Assembly (NCBI RefSeq): GCF_030580955.1
Contig: NZ_JAUQON010000017.1
Location: 1 to 64,000, forward strand
DNA from: Hymenobacter convexus
Lineage (GTDB): Bacteria > Bacteroidota > Bacteroidia > Cytophagales > Hymenobacteraceae
Length of the DNA stretch: 64,000 bases
Reading direction: 5' to 3'
Shown: positions 7,761-17,492 of the stretch, piece by piece
Layout: each line of letters opens with the position of its first letter
Position numbering within the stretch: the stretch's first letter is position 1
Notes under the pieces: generated by a model
What the model was told of the DNA's origin: nothing
Databases searched by the model: none
What the model saw: only the letters and a program-made list of their open reading frames with translations
Position numbers and translations under genes: made by a program

Positions 7761-10700
7761 ATGCGTTTTCTCCTTTTTGCCTGCCTGCTTCTGACCATGT
7801 TTTTCAGCGCCGACTCTGCTTCGCCCCCGCCATCCGGGCCCTACGCGGCGCGCTGGAAAAAAATTGACGCGTTGCTGGCCAAAAACCAGACGGCTACGGC
7901 CGCGCCGCTGGTGCAGGCCATTTATCAACAAGCAAAAAAAGCCGGCGATGACCCCGCTTACGTGCGGGCGCTGCTCTACAAAATCCGGCTGTTGCAAGCC
8001 CGGGAGGAAGACGACACCGAGAAATCCATTGGCCTGCTTGAAACGGAGCTGAAAACGGCCACTTTCCCGGCCCGGCCCATCTTGCACTCGCTGCTGGCCG
8101 AGCTTTACGTCAACTACCTCAACCAAAACCGCTACCGCCTCTACCAGCGCACGGCCGGCGCCAAACCCACCCTCGACGACCAAAAAACGGCCGACGGCGG
8201 CACTGGCCTCGCCACCTGGGACATGGGCCGGTTGGGCACGGCCATCGTGCGGCATTACTACCAGTCGGTGGAAGACGAGCCTCAGCGCCAACTCAAAACC
8301 ACGCTTGCGCAACTCGGCGACCTGGCCACGGCCGGCGACGCCGAAGGCCGCGCCCTGCGCCCCACGCTCTACGACCTGCTGGCCCAGCGCGCCATTGAGG
8401 GCCTGAAAAACGAGGAGCTGTACATCACCAAGCCCGAGCAGCAGTTTCAGCTCATTGAGCCCAAGCTGTTTGGCACCGCCCAGGAGTTTGCCGCGTTGAA
8501 GCTGACGGCTCCGGCCGGCGACTCACTCAACGGCCAGTTTCATGCGCTGCAATTATTGCAGCGCCTCACCGCGGCGCGCCAGCAGGCCAGCTTGGTAGGC
8601 ACGGCCCCGCAGGTCCTCGCGGCCTTGGCCGATGTTGACCTGCTGCGCCTCGACTACCTCGATGGCCTGGCAGAAGGCACGGACCTGGCCGCGCAGTACC
8701 TGCCCGCGCTGGAGCGCATGGCCGAAACGTATAAACCCTTGCCCATCAGTACTGAATTTATGGCGCGGCGGGCCGAGGCAATACGCGAAGCCGGCGACAA
8801 CGTGGCGGCTGTGCAGCTGGCCCGCGAGGCCGAAGCCCGGTTTCCGAAGTCGCGCGGCGCGGCGCGGGCCCGGCAGCTGCGCGCCGAGATTGAGATGCCC
8901 GAGGTGGCGTTTTCGGCGGCTGAGGTGGTGGTGCCCAACCAGCCCTGGCGGCTCGACGTGGTGGCCCGCAACGCCACCAGCCTGCATGCCTGGGCCTACC
9001 GCATCCCGCTGAAGGCCTGGCAGGCAGGGGATGAAAACGACGGCCGGCCAGTGGCCAAGCGCTACGCCCGCGCCTTGCGGGCCGCGCCGGCTACCAGCTG
9101 GGCGGTGCCCGCGCCCGCGCATGCGCAGGACTACAAGGACCAGAAGTTTGCGGTGGCGGGCGCGGCCTTGCCCGCGGGCTACTACGTCGTCCTCATCAGC
9201 AACCAGGCCACCGAGCCGCTGGGCAAGCGGGCCGGGACCGTCACGGCGTCGGCGCTGGTGGCGGTGAGTAGCCTGAGTGCCACCTGGCGCAAAAACCCCG
9301 ATAACGGCGAAACCAACCTGTTGGTGCTGAACCGCCAGAGCGGGCAACTGCTGGCCGGCGCGAAAGCGCAGGGCCGCTACGGCCGCTACATCAGCAAGCT
9401 GAACCGCACCACCTACCGCCTGGGCGCGGCCCGGGTGTCGGACGCCGGGGGCCGCACGACCCTGCCTGCACCAGAGGCTGGCCCGGCTGGCTCCAACACC
9501 GAAATACTGGAGGGCGCGTGGCTGACACAGGGGAATGACTCGCTGTGGCTGCCCATTTCCAACCCCTACCTCGGGCCGATGAAGCAGCGGGCGATGCCAC
9601 CGCAACGCCGCATCTTCCTCTTCACCGACCGCGCCATTTACCGGCCCGGACAAACGGTGTATTTCAAGGGGATTTTCACCGAGAGCCAAAACGGCAAAGC
9701 CCACCTGCTCAAGAACGAGCCGGGGAGCGTGCGGCTGCTGGACGTGAACGGCCAGACCGTGCAGACGCGGGATTTCACCACTTCCGATTTCGGCAGCTTC
9801 AATAATTCGCTGGTGCTGCCGGCGGGCCTGCTGAATGGCGAGTTTCAGTTGCGCACCGACCACGGCGGCATCAGCATTGCGGTGGAAGACTACAAGCGGC
9901 CCACCTTCCTGGTTAGCATTGATTCGGTGCCGGGCCGGCCGCAGCTGGGCCAGCCGCTCACCGTGGGCGGGCGGGCCCGGGCCTACGCCGGGCCCGCCAC
10001 CGACGGCGCTACGGTGAGCTACCGCGTGACGCGCCGCGAGCTGTTTCCACTGTTTGACTACGGCTACGGCGGGCGCGGGCGTTACCTGCCCGGCGGCAAC
10101 CGTGGCACCCAGGAAATTGCCCACGGCACCGCCACCACCGACGCCGAAGGCCGGTTCAGCATCACCTTCACGCCGCCGCTGGTGCCCAAGCCCACCGGCC
10201 GGCGTTGGGAGCCCGGCTACCTGTTCGAAATCACCGCCGATGTGACCGACGCGGCCGGCGAAACCCGCACCGGCACCCGCAGCGTTTCCATCGGCCGCAA
10301 CCCGCTCAGCCTCCAACTCACCGGCCCCGACGAGGTGGATAAGCAGCACCTGCCCGCCTTCCGCCTGCTGAGCACCAACGCCACCGGCGAGCCGCTGCCC
10401 GCCACCGGCACCCTGCGCCTGCTGGCCCGCCGCTACCGGCCCAACCCGCCCGGCGTGCCCGGCCCGGCGCCCGAAACCGAGGAAAACGAGCTCCCCGCCG
10501 AACTGGTGAAAACGCTGGCCTTCGACACCAAAACCAGCCCGGTGCTCGACCTGCAAGCCGCGCTGGCCGCTCTGCCCACCGGCCGCTACCGCCTCGAAGC
10601 CTTCGCGGCCGAAACTGATACGGCCCGGCACGATTTCACGCTCTACGATTCGCAGGCGGCCACCGTGCCTTTTGCTACGCCCGACTGGTTTGTGGCCACG

Positions 10701-13700
10701 GCCGATACCGTGGCGCCCGGCCAGTCAGCAACTTTGCTGCTGGGCAGCAGTGAAGCCGATGCCCGCATCCTGCTGGAAGTGGAGCGCGAAGGCCAGCTGC
10801 TGCGCTCCGAATGGCTGACGCTGCGCGCCAACGAGCAGCGCCGCCTCAGCATCGAGAGCGGCTCGGCCACGGCCGTGGGCCCGCTCTACATCCACACGCT
10901 GCAGGTGCGCGACGGCCGCCTCTACCGTCACGATGCCATCGTGCAGGTGACCGAGAAGCCGCAGCCGCTCCGGCTCAGCATAGCCACCTTCCGCGACAAG
11001 CTCCAGCCGGGGCAGAAGGAAACCTGGCGCGTGAGCATTCACCAGGCCAACGGCCAGCCCGCCACGGCCGAGCTGCTGGCCACGCTCTATGACCAGAGCC
11101 TGGACGTGTTCCGGCCGCACAGCTTTATGGGGCTGGATTTTGGGCGGGCGTATTACCCGGCGCGGTTTGGGTGGATGGGGGATTTTGAGGAGGTGAATTC
11201 GACGGAGATTATTCAGCCGGGGAACTCAGATTCGGCAGGCGGCAATTCGTTGGATGAAAAGAACTATCCAACATTGAAAACCTGGGCTGACTTTGAAGCG
11301 AAAGCAGATTATATCAAGGCTTATGTAGTCGCTGATATGGAAAGCAAATCAGCAGATGACAGACCGGGAAATGCCCGGATGATGATGGCTGCCCCAGCGC
11401 CAATGGCATCAGGCGTTCGGATGGCATCGCAGAAGCAGGGGGTGGCTAGTTCGGTAGGGAGCGGCTATGTTGGCCCAAGCGCTATGGTGAGCCAACAAAA
11501 AGAGCCTGCTGCCCCCAACCTCTCCGCCGTGCCCACCCGTTCCGATTTCCGCGAAACGGCCTTCTGGATGCCGGCTCTGCACACCGATAAGAACGGCGAC
11601 GTGGTGCTCGAATTCCAGATGCCCGAGGCCGTGACGCGCTGGCAGCTGCTGGCCCTGGCCCACGACCAGAGCCTGCACTGTGGCCAGCTGGCCCGTCAGC
11701 TCGTCACCCAAAAGGAAATCCAGATTACACCCAACGCGCCGCGCTTCCTGCGGCAGGGCGACACCTTCACCTTCCCCGCCAAGTTCTCGAACCTGACCGA
11801 CCACGCCACCAGCGGCACCGCCCAGCTCTTCCTCCTCGACGCCGCCACCGGCCAGGACCTCACCAGCCAGCTACTGAAGGGACCGGCGCAGCAAAGTGTA
11901 TCGGCTGCCGCGCACCAAAGCACCCCGCTGGGCTGGGAACTCAGCCTGCCGAGTGATTTCGCGCCGGCCGCGGTGACGTACCGCGTGGTAGCGCAGGCTG
12001 GGGATAAGGAAGAGGGAAAAGGGGATAAGAAGAGCAAGAAAAAAGGTCGTCAGGCTCCCCTCTCCGCTGGGAATGCGACTGAGCATTCTTCGGGGACGGG
12101 GGTGAGGTTTTCGGACGGCGAGGAAAACACCCTGCCCGTCCTCCCCAACCGCATTTTGCTCACCGAAAGCCTGCCGCTGCCCATCGTGGGGCCCGGCACG
12201 CGCACCTTCGAGCTGAGCAAGCTCACGAGCTCCAACAGCACCACGCGCCGTAACTACAGCCTCACGCTGGAAATGACGGCCAACCCCGCCTGGTACGCCG
12301 TGCAAAGCCTGCCCTACCTGATGGAGTATCCCTACGAGTGCTCTGAGCAAACCTTCAGCCGCCTCTACGCCAACCTGCTGGCCGCCCAGATTCTCAGGGC
12401 CAACCCGCGCTTCAAAACCGTGCTGGCTGAGTGGACGCGCCAGGCCCAAAGCGGCACCCCTGCCCAGAAAAACGCCCTCAGTAGCCAGCTGGCCCAAAAC
12501 CAGGAGCTGAAAAACCTGCTGCTCCAGGAAACGCCGTGGGTGCGCGACGCCCAGGGCGAAACCGAGCGGCTGGCCCGCCTCACCGAGCTGTTCGGCGAAA
12601 CGCGGCTGGCCGGCGAAACCAGCCGCGCCCTGCTCAAGCTGCGCAAAATGCAGCTGCCCAGCGGCGCCTTTCCGTGGTTTGAAAAAATGCCCGACGACCG
12701 GTACATCACCCAGCTCATCGTGGCCGGCTTCGGCAAGCTGAAAAAGCTGGGCGCCTTCGATGCCGAGAAAGACGACACGGGCCGCGAAATCCTGACCAAC
12801 GCCCTGCGCTACCTCGACGCCGCGCTGGCCGACGACTACGCCCGCCTGCGCAAAACCAAGAACGTGAAGCTGGCCGAAAATCACCTCGACGACGAGCAGA
12901 TTCAGGCGCTCTACGCCCGCAGCTTCTGGCCCCAGCCGGCCGAAGCGGCCAGTGCCAAAGCCTCATTCGCCTACTACCGCGAGCAGGCCGCCAAGTACTG
13001 GCCCGCCCAAACGCGCTACCTGCAGGCCCAAACCGCCCTGGCCCTGTTCCGCCACGACGCCAAGGCTCCGGCCGCCGCTGAGATTCTGCGCGGCCTCTCG
13101 GAAAACGCCCTGCACTCGCCCGAGCTGGGCATGTACTGGAAGGAAGTGCGCGGCGGCTACTACTGGCGCGAAGCCCCCGCCGAAACCCAGGCCACCCTCA
13201 TCGAAGCCTTCGACGAAGTGCGCCACGACCAAAAAGCCGTGGACGAGATGAAGCTCTGGTTGCTCAAGCAGAAGCAGGCGCACAGCTGGGAAAGCACCCG
13301 CGCCACCGCCGACGCCTGCTACGCCCTGCTGCTGCGCGGCTCCGACTGGCTCACGCCCGCCCAGCCCCTGCAAATCACCGTTGGCGGCCAGTCCGTGAAG
13401 CCCGAGGCGGCGCAGGCCGGCACCGGCTACTTCAAAACCAGCTGGCCTGCCGCCGAGGTGCTGCCCGCGCAGGGCAAAGTCACAGTAAATAAGCCCGACG
13501 CCGGTGTGGCCTGGGGCGCGCTCTACTGGCAGTATTTCGAAGACCTCGACAAGGTGACGGCCGCCGCCACGCCGCTCAGCCTGGAGCGCGAGCTCTACCG
13601 CGAAACCCGCACGGCCGGCGGCCCGGTGCTGGAAAAGCTTACCGCCACGTCTCCCCTCAAAATTGGCGATGCGCTGGTGGTGCGCCTCGTGCTCCGCACC

Positions 13701-13994
13701 GACCGCGCCCTTGAATACGTGCACCTCAAAGACCAGCGCGCCGCCGGCCTCGAACCCATCGCCCAGACCAGCGGCTACCGTTACCAGAACGGCCTAGGCT
13801 ACTACGAGAGCCCCCGCGACGCTGCCACAAACTTTTTCCTGAGCGAGGTGCCGCGTGGCACCCACGTCTTCGAATACCGACTGCGGGCCAGCCAGGCCGG
13901 CGACTTCTCCGGTGGCCTCAGCCAGGTGCAGTGCCTGTACGCACCCGAGTTTGGGGCGCATTCGGCCGGCGGGCGACTGCGGATAGCGCGGTAG
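7761..13994 (+). CDS. Alpha-2-macroglobulin family protein with intact thioester
   Basis: This 2077-residue exported protein starts with a signal peptide ending near FFSADSA. A helical/TPR-like N-terminal part of about 300 residues is followed by macroglobulin domains. MG2 begins near residue 617 (FLFTDRAIYRPGQ), the A2M core near 1268 (FWMPALHTDKNGDVV), and the thioester domain carries Cys1527-Ser-Glu-Gln1530 (ECSEQTF). Bacterial A2Ms trap attacking proteases in the periplasm; an intact CxEQ implies covalent capture. Two features are odd. Residues of about 1120-1250 are encoded by lower-GC DNA with low-complexity Met/Ala/Ser sequence. A Lys-rich segment near residue 1420-1450 contains an in-frame palindromic element (12052-12115). 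There is no adjacent penicillin-binding protein 1C, the usual partner in Proteobacteria. Confidence 0.93.
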   Translation: MRFLLFACLLLTMFFSADSASPPPSGPYAARWKKIDALLAKNQTATAAPLVQAIYQQAKKAGDDPAYVRALLYKIRLLQAREEDDTEKSIGLLETELKTATFPARPILHSLLAELYVNYLNQNRYRLYQRTAGAKPTLDDQKTADGGTGLATWDMGRLGTAIVRHYYQSVEDEPQRQLKTTLAQLGDLATAGDAEGRALRPTLYDLLAQRAIEGLKNEELYITKPEQQFQLIEPKLFGTAQEFAALKLTAPAGDSLNGQFHALQLLQRLTAARQQASLVGTAPQVLAALADVDLLRLDYLDGLAEGTDLAAQYLPALERMAETYKPLPISTEFMARRAEAIREAGDNVAAVQLAREAEARFPKSRGAARARQLRAEIEMPEVAFSAAEVVVPNQPWRLDVVARNATSLHAWAYRIPLKAWQAGDENDGRPVAKRYARALRAAPATSWAVPAPAHAQDYKDQKFAVAGAALPAGYYVVLISNQATEPLGKRAGTVTASALVAVSSLSATWRKNPDNGETNLLVLNRQSGQLLAGAKAQGRYGRYISKLNRTTYRLGAARVSDAGGRTTLPAPEAGPAGSNTEILEGAWLTQGNDSLWLPISNPYLGPMKQRAMPPQRRIFLFTDRAIYRPGQTVYFKGIFTESQNGKAHLLKNEPGSVRLLDVNGQTVQTRDFTTSDFGSFNNSLVLPAGLLNGEFQLRTDHGGISIAVEDYKRPTFLVSIDSVPGRPQLGQPLTVGGRARAYAGPATDGATVSYRVTRRELFPLFDYGYGGRGRYLPGGNRGTQEIAHGTATTDAEGRFSITFTPPLVPKPTGRRWEPGYLFEITADVTDAAGETRTGTRSVSIGRNPLSLQLTGPDEVDKQHLPAFRLLSTNATGEPLPATGTLRLLARRYRPNPPGVPGPAPETEENELPAELVKTLAFDTKTSPVLDLQAALAALPTGRYRLEAFAAETDTARHDFTLYDSQAATVPFATPDWFVATADTVAPGQSATLLLGSSEADARILLEVEREGQLLRSEWLTLRANEQRRLSIESGSATAVGPLYIHTLQVRDGRLYRHDAIVQVTEKPQPLRLSIATFRDKLQPGQKETWRVSIHQANGQPATAELLATLYDQSLDVFRPHSFMGLDFGRAYYPARFGWMGDFEEVNSTEIIQPGNSDSAGGNSLDEKNYPTLKTWADFEAKADYIKAYVVADMESKSADDRPGNARMMMAAPAPMASGVRMASQKQGVASSVGSGYVGPSAMVSQQKEPAAPNLSAVPTRSDFRETAFWMPALHTDKNGDVVLEFQMPEAVTRWQLLALAHDQSLHCGQLARQLVTQKEIQITPNAPRFLRQGDTFTFPAKFSNLTDHATSGTAQLFLLDAATGQDLTSQLLKGPAQQSVSAAAHQSTPLGWELSLPSDFAPAAVTYRVVAQAGDKEEGKGDKKSKKKGRQAPLSAGNATEHSSGTGVRFSDGEENTLPVLPNRILLTESLPLPIVGPGTRTFELSKLTSSNSTTRRNYSLTLEMTANPAWYAVQSLPYLMEYPYECSEQTFSRLYANLLAAQILRANPRFKTVLAEWTRQAQSGTPAQKNALSSQLAQNQELKNLLLQETPWVRDAQGETERLARLTELFGETRLAGETSRALLKLRKMQLPSGAFPWFEKMPDDRYITQLIVAGFGKLKKLGAFDAEKDDTGREILTNALRYLDAALADDYARLRKTKNVKLAENHLDDEQIQALYARSFWPQPAEAASAKASFAYYREQAAKYWPAQTRYLQAQTALALFRHDAKAPAAAEILRGLSENALHSPELGMYWKEVRGGYYWREAPAETQATLIEAFDEVRHDQKAVDEMKLWLLKQKQAHSWESTRATADACYALLLRGSDWLTPAQPLQITVGGQSVKPEAAQAGTGYFKTSWPAAEVLPAQGKVTVNKPDAGVAWGALYWQYFEDLDKVTAAATPLSLERELYRETRTAGGPVLEKLTATSPLKIGDALVVRLVLRTDRALEYVHLKDQRAAGLEPIAQTSGYRYQNGLGYYESPRDAATNFFLSEVPRGTHVFEYRLRASQAGDFSGGLSQVQCLYAPEFGAHSAGGRLRIAR
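12052..12115. repeat. Palindromic element inserted in frame in the macroglobulin gene
   Basis: GGCTCCCCTCTCCG on the left pairs imperfectly with CGGGGGTGAGG on the right, with an inner stem GAATGC/GCATTC. It interrupts the Lys-rich loop without shifting the frame. Confidence 0.5.
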
Positions 13995-14065
13995 CCGCTT
14001 ATCGGGGTAAAATAGGCCGCTGGGCCTCAGAAATGGCCCCTATGGCGTTTAAAACCACTTTGGGC

Positions 14066-14096
14066 TTGCATTTAAACGGGGTGGCGTGTAGATTTG
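14066..14096 (+). promoter_or_regulatory. Bacteroidota-type promoter
   Basis: TTG (14066-14068), a 20-base spacer, then TAGATTTG (14089-14096), which matches TAnnTTTG exactly, 28 bases before the ATG at 14125. Box sequence and spacing both fit the consensus. Confidence 0.65.
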
Positions 14097-14124
14097 TCTT
14101 CCGTTGGTTTTACATTATTCGTTT

Positions 14125-14781
14125 ATGAAGCATCTGTTAGTAGTCCTTTTGGCCTTGCTCACGTGGAGCAATGTTCAAGCCCAAAACGAGAAGCAAACCC
14201 CCGTTACCAAGCTCCCCGGCGAAGAAAACCTCAGCCTCCGCGAGCGCGCCGAACGTGATTTTCTGATGCCGGTGCGCCGCAAGAAAATCGTGGTGGAAGC
14301 CCCCAAAGCCAGCGCCGAAGAAAGCACCTCCGCCCCCGAGTCCGACGCTTCTGCCCATTACTCCGAAGCCACCGACGAATCGGCCGCCGTCACGGCCCGC
14401 ACCGCCCGCAGCTACGAAGCCAGCCACGCCGAAGCCCGCGCCGCCCGCCGGGCCGCCGCCCGCCGCGAAGAGGCCCGGGCCGAAGCCCGGGCCGAGGCCA
14501 GAGCTGAAGCCCGCGCCGAGGCCCGCCGCGCCGCCCGCCACAAATCGAAGTCGCATAAGTCGTCGTCGCACAGCAGCAAGTCGAAGTCGAGCAAGTCGAA
14601 ATCCAAAGCCAAATCGGAGTCGCACGCCAAGTCGAGCAAGTCAAAATCGAAGAGCAAGAGCAGCAAGGCCAAGGCTTCTTCCAAGAAGAGCAGCGCCAAG
14701 AAAAGCTCTTCACACAAGTCTTCCTCGAAGAAAAGCATGCCTTCCAAGTCGAAGAGCAAATCGAAGAAACACCGCCGCTAG
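14125..14781 (+). CDS. Exported Lys/Ser-rich low-complexity protein
   Basis: The protein has 218 residues from the ATG at 14125 (MKHLLVVLL...), with a signal peptide ending at NVQAQ. After a short acidic/mixed region (LSLRERAERDFLMPVRRKK) comes an Ala/Glu/Arg segment with an EARA tetrad repeated several times, likely a charged single helix. About 85 residues of SK, KS and SH repeats follow to the C-terminus. The tail resembles histone H1 or polycation domains, but the signal peptide argues for export, so binding of polyanions such as extracellular DNA, LPS or polyphosphate is a possible role (inference). No family is recognised. A good promoter precedes it and a terminator follows. Confidence 0.75.
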   Translation: MKHLLVVLLALLTWSNVQAQNEKQTPVTKLPGEENLSLRERAERDFLMPVRRKKIVVEAPKASAEESTSAPESDASAHYSEATDESAAVTARTARSYEASHAEARAARRAAARREEARAEARAEARAEARAEARRAARHKSKSHKSSSHSSKSKSSKSKSKAKSESHAKSSKSKSKSKSSKAKASSKKSSAKKSSSHKSSSKKSMPSKSKSKSKKHRR

Positions 14782-14797
14782 GCCGCTTAACCGAGTT

Positions 14798-14839
14798 AAA
14801 CGGAAACGCCCGACACTGCAGTGCCGGGCGTTTCCGTTT
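14798..14839 (+). terminator. Rho-independent terminator
   Basis: A near-perfect palindrome of about 19 bp per arm (AAACGGAAACGCCCG left arm), 17 bases after the stop codon at 14781. Confidence 0.75.
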
Positions 14840-14850
14840 GTGGGGGAGTA

Positions 14851-14965
14851 AGAACGTGTTGTAGAGACGCGGCAATTCGCGTCTCGGCATTGAACCGCTT
14901 GCGTCCGGGGATGCGCCGAAGGCACAGGCGTAGAGACGCGAAGTGTCGCGTCTCTACGCCGTTCT
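14851..14965. repeat. Dispersed palindromic repeat, GTAGAGACGCG type
   Basis: Two hairpin units GTAGAGACGCG...CGCGTCTC lie at about 14861-14885 and 14930-14957, inside an outer AGAACG/CGTTCT pair. This family differs in sequence from the CATGCTGAGC repeats. Confidence 0.7.
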
Positions 14966-14972
14966 AACCGAA

Positions 14973-15011
14973 AAAAGGCCCGGTCATCCATGAAGACGAC
15001 CGGGCCTTTTT
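14973..15011. terminator. Bidirectional Rho-independent terminator
   Basis: AAAAGGCCCGGTC pairs with GACCGGGCCTTTT with A and T runs outside, ahead of the GH43 stop codon on the minus strand. Confidence 0.8.
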
Positions 15012-15030
15012 GCTGACTGCTGAAACCAGT

Positions 15031-16581
15031 TTACCGCTTGTTGCGCACGATGAAATTGTTGAATACGGCGGCGGTGTCTTCGGCGCCTTGCGCCACTAGA
15101 GCCACGCGCACGCCGCGGTCCCAGGGCGGGAGGTAGGTGCCGTTGAGGGAGAAGCTTTCGGTGGGCAGAGGCTGCCAGGTGGCGCCGTCGGTGCTGTAGG
15201 CGAAGCGGTAGCGCTGGCCGCCCCACACTTCGAGGCGCAGCGTGAGGGTGTCGCAGGGCTCCACGAAAAGCTGAGCCAGGCACTGCTGCTTGCCGCTCTT
15301 CACGTGCCATATTTGCACCTGGCCGTTGCCCGCCATCAGGGCCAGGGCGTTGTAGGGGTCGCCCACGGCGGCAATGCCGGCGTAAGTGTCGACGGGCAGG
15401 CTGGCGAAGTCGAGGGTAGTGGCGGCTTTGTAGGTGGCCACGTGGGTGCGGCGGGCCATCAAGTTGCCGAGGCGGCTGGAACTGGCGGCCAGGTGCAACT
15501 GGCCGCCGCGCACGGTGGTGGCGGGCCGGGGCGTCGTGATGGGCCACTGCCATTCCAGCCCCAATTGGTCGCCTTCAAATTCCTCGGCCACGTTGAGGCG
15601 GGCCACGTCGGTGAGCGGGGCGGCCTGGGGACTGCGGTTCACGAATTCGGGCCACTCCTGCTCGTTGAAGGTGAATTCGGAGAGGAGGCCCTGGCGGCCC
15701 ACGAACTCGTGGCTATCGGCCAGGTAGGCGTGGTGGAGCAGGAACCAGCGGCCGTCCATTTCGGTTACGGTGCCGTGGCCGGGGCATTTCCACACGGTGT
15801 TGCGGTCGAGGATGGGGTTTTGCGGATGCTTTTCCCAAGGACCGAGCAGAGTGCGCGAGCGGGCCACGCCGGTGGCGTAGTTGCAGCCCTTGCCGCAGCA
15901 GGAGTTGCCGGCGTAGAAGTGGTAGAACCAGCCGTTGTGGCGCACCAAAGCGGAGCCTTCCACCAGCGGCCCTTCCCACTTTACGTCGTTGGTGAAGAGC
16001 TCAGTGGCTTCGCCGATGAGGGCGGTGCGGTCATCGTTAAGGCGCTGGGCCCAGATGGGGGTTTCCTGCTGACAGGAGTTGCCGTCTTCTTTCCAAACGA
16101 GGTAAAGGTCGCCGTGCTCGTCGGGCATGGCGAAGCCGTCGATGGAGCCGGCTTCCTGGCCCACCAAGGGGCCGTGGTCGCGGTAGGGGCCGGCGGGGTG
16201 GTCGGCGCTGGCCACGGCCACGCACAGCATACCGCCCTGCTTGCTGCGGGCGGTGTAGTAGAGGAAGGTGCGGCCGTTTTCGTGGTGAAACTCGGGGGCC
16301 CAGAAGTTGGAGCTGGCCCAGTCGGGCTGCTTGTCGGGGAAGACGTGGCCGACCAGTTCCCAGTCGAGCAGGTTCTTCGAAGAGAAGATGGGGAAGATGG
16401 CGCCCCACTCGGCGGTGGTGGCGCTGGCCCAGTAGGTATCGCCGATTTTGGTGACGGTAGGGTCGGGGAAGTCGCCGGGCAGCACCACGTGGTCGTAGGA
16501 GGTGCGGGCCGGCAACGATTGGGGGACGGCGCCCACGGAAACGGGGGCCAGCGGGGCGGTGAATTCTAGTTCGATGGACAC
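15031..16581 (-). CDS. Glycoside hydrolase family 43-like enzyme
   Basis: The protein has about 516 residues. The N-terminal five-bladed propeller carries the GH43 landmarks: the general-base Asp in GDFPDP, the Asp in SIDGFAMPDE and the acid Glu in PLVEGSAL. A Cys-rich NSCCGKGC insert is typical of some subfamilies. From about residue 330 a beta-sandwich follows, like the C-terminal domain of xylosidases and arabinofuranosidases. Such enzymes cleave arabinose or xylose from plant polysaccharides. No signal peptide is seen, so it may act inside the cell on imported oligosaccharides. No ATG is available: the frame opens with TTG (16596) or GTG (16581), and I chose GTG. No SusC/D genes lie nearby. 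Confidence 0.85.
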   Translation of the reverse strand: MSIELEFTAPLAPVSVGAVPQSLPARTSYDHVVLPGDFPDPTVTKIGDTYWASATTAEWGAIFPIFSSKNLLDWELVGHVFPDKQPDWASSNFWAPEFHHENGRTFLYYTARSKQGGMLCVAVASADHPAGPYRDHGPLVGQEAGSIDGFAMPDEHGDLYLVWKEDGNSCQQETPIWAQRLNDDRTALIGEATELFTNDVKWEGPLVEGSALVRHNGWFYHFYAGNSCCGKGCNYATGVARSRTLLGPWEKHPQNPILDRNTVWKCPGHGTVTEMDGRWFLLHHAYLADSHEFVGRQGLLSEFTFNEQEWPEFVNRSPQAAPLTDVARLNVAEEFEGDQLGLEWQWPITTPRPATTVRGGQLHLAASSSRLGNLMARRTHVATYKAATTLDFASLPVDTYAGIAAVGDPYNALALMAGNGQVQIWHVKSGKQQCLAQLFVEPCDTLTLRLEVWGGQRYRFAYSTDGATWQPLPTESFSLNGTYLPPWDRGVRVALVAQGAEDTAAVFNNFIVRNKR

Positions 16582-16596
16582 GGTGGGAGGGTGCAA

Positions 16597-17492
16597 AGAG
16601 GATAGAAAAGAAAGCTTTCCCCGCAGGGCTCAGCTTTTCATGCTGGCAAGGTATGGATTTGATTTGAAACCCGCGCCAAAAATGGAATTTTTTAGGACGA
16701 GTTTCCTGAAAGAATCGGCGAATGATTGGTTTCGATAGGCGAAAGACAAGCGAATTAATACGTAGGATTTAAGTTGCTAAAGCCCGTTGACTGCTTATTA
16801 ATGACTATATGTCGGTAAAGTAAAGCCCGGTAAGTACGTAAGCAGATTTTGGGCCAAGCTATTTTTACACGGGGTATTGAAAATGGTAGAAATTAAACTT
16901 TGCAAAGAATGGTAATTGTGTTGATTGTACGGTCGGGCTCATAATTAGAAGGGGCGTTGGGAAATAAAAGCATGTTTTTGATGAGCCAAGCATCTAGATG
17001 AAGAGGTCGGGCGCTGAAATGCACTGTTTTTAGAGTAACGGTGCCCCAAAAGTGAACGGAGTAAATTGGGGGCTGGGCAGGCGCGCGCCTGCCTGACGGC
17101 TTGCAAACAGCCGTGTGGCTGAGCAACAGGCAGATGCGCAAGATGCGGCCGTTGGGGTTATCCAATCTGATGGAAGTGCTCAAAAGGTCGGCCTGCGCCG
17201 AGGTAGCGCCTGAACTGGCCAAAAATGGCTTGACGGCGGCGCCGGTCACGTGCAAAAGCATTGACGAGCGAGGCTATCAGGCGCGGCTCTGGAAGCTGCT
17301 TTCGAGGGTGAAGCCTTAAGTGCGGCCGGGTTTCAGATTGACTTGGTAGGTGTAGGGTCGTAGGCTATCCAGAAGTCGTCGATGTCAGAGTAAAGACTTG
17401 CTGGGCCTTCGGTGCGGGCTGCTGAGCGCGGGCGCCGCTAGAGTAGAAACAGAAGCAGTAGTAGCGGGTAGGGGTGAAGGCTCATGGGAAGG
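16597..17492. other. Gene-poor interval
   Basis: About 900 bases without a supportable gene. The part from 16640 to 17000 is AT-rich for this genome. From about 17040 to 17320 GC rises, and a 72-codon plus-strand frame (17101-17319) with low-similarity content may be a gene remnant, but no family is recognised. No tRNA, CRISPR or clear promoter is seen. Confidence 0.5.

Noticed and set aside
8553..10631. A 692-codon minus-strand frame opposite the macroglobulin gene
   Set aside because: It is a shadow of high third-position GC, with no start context or family motif, and A2M domains are intact on the plus strand.
17101..17319. A 72-codon plus-strand frame in the gene-poor interval
   Set aside because: No family motif, promoter or terminator, and an equally long frame lies on the other strand. 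At most it is a remnant.
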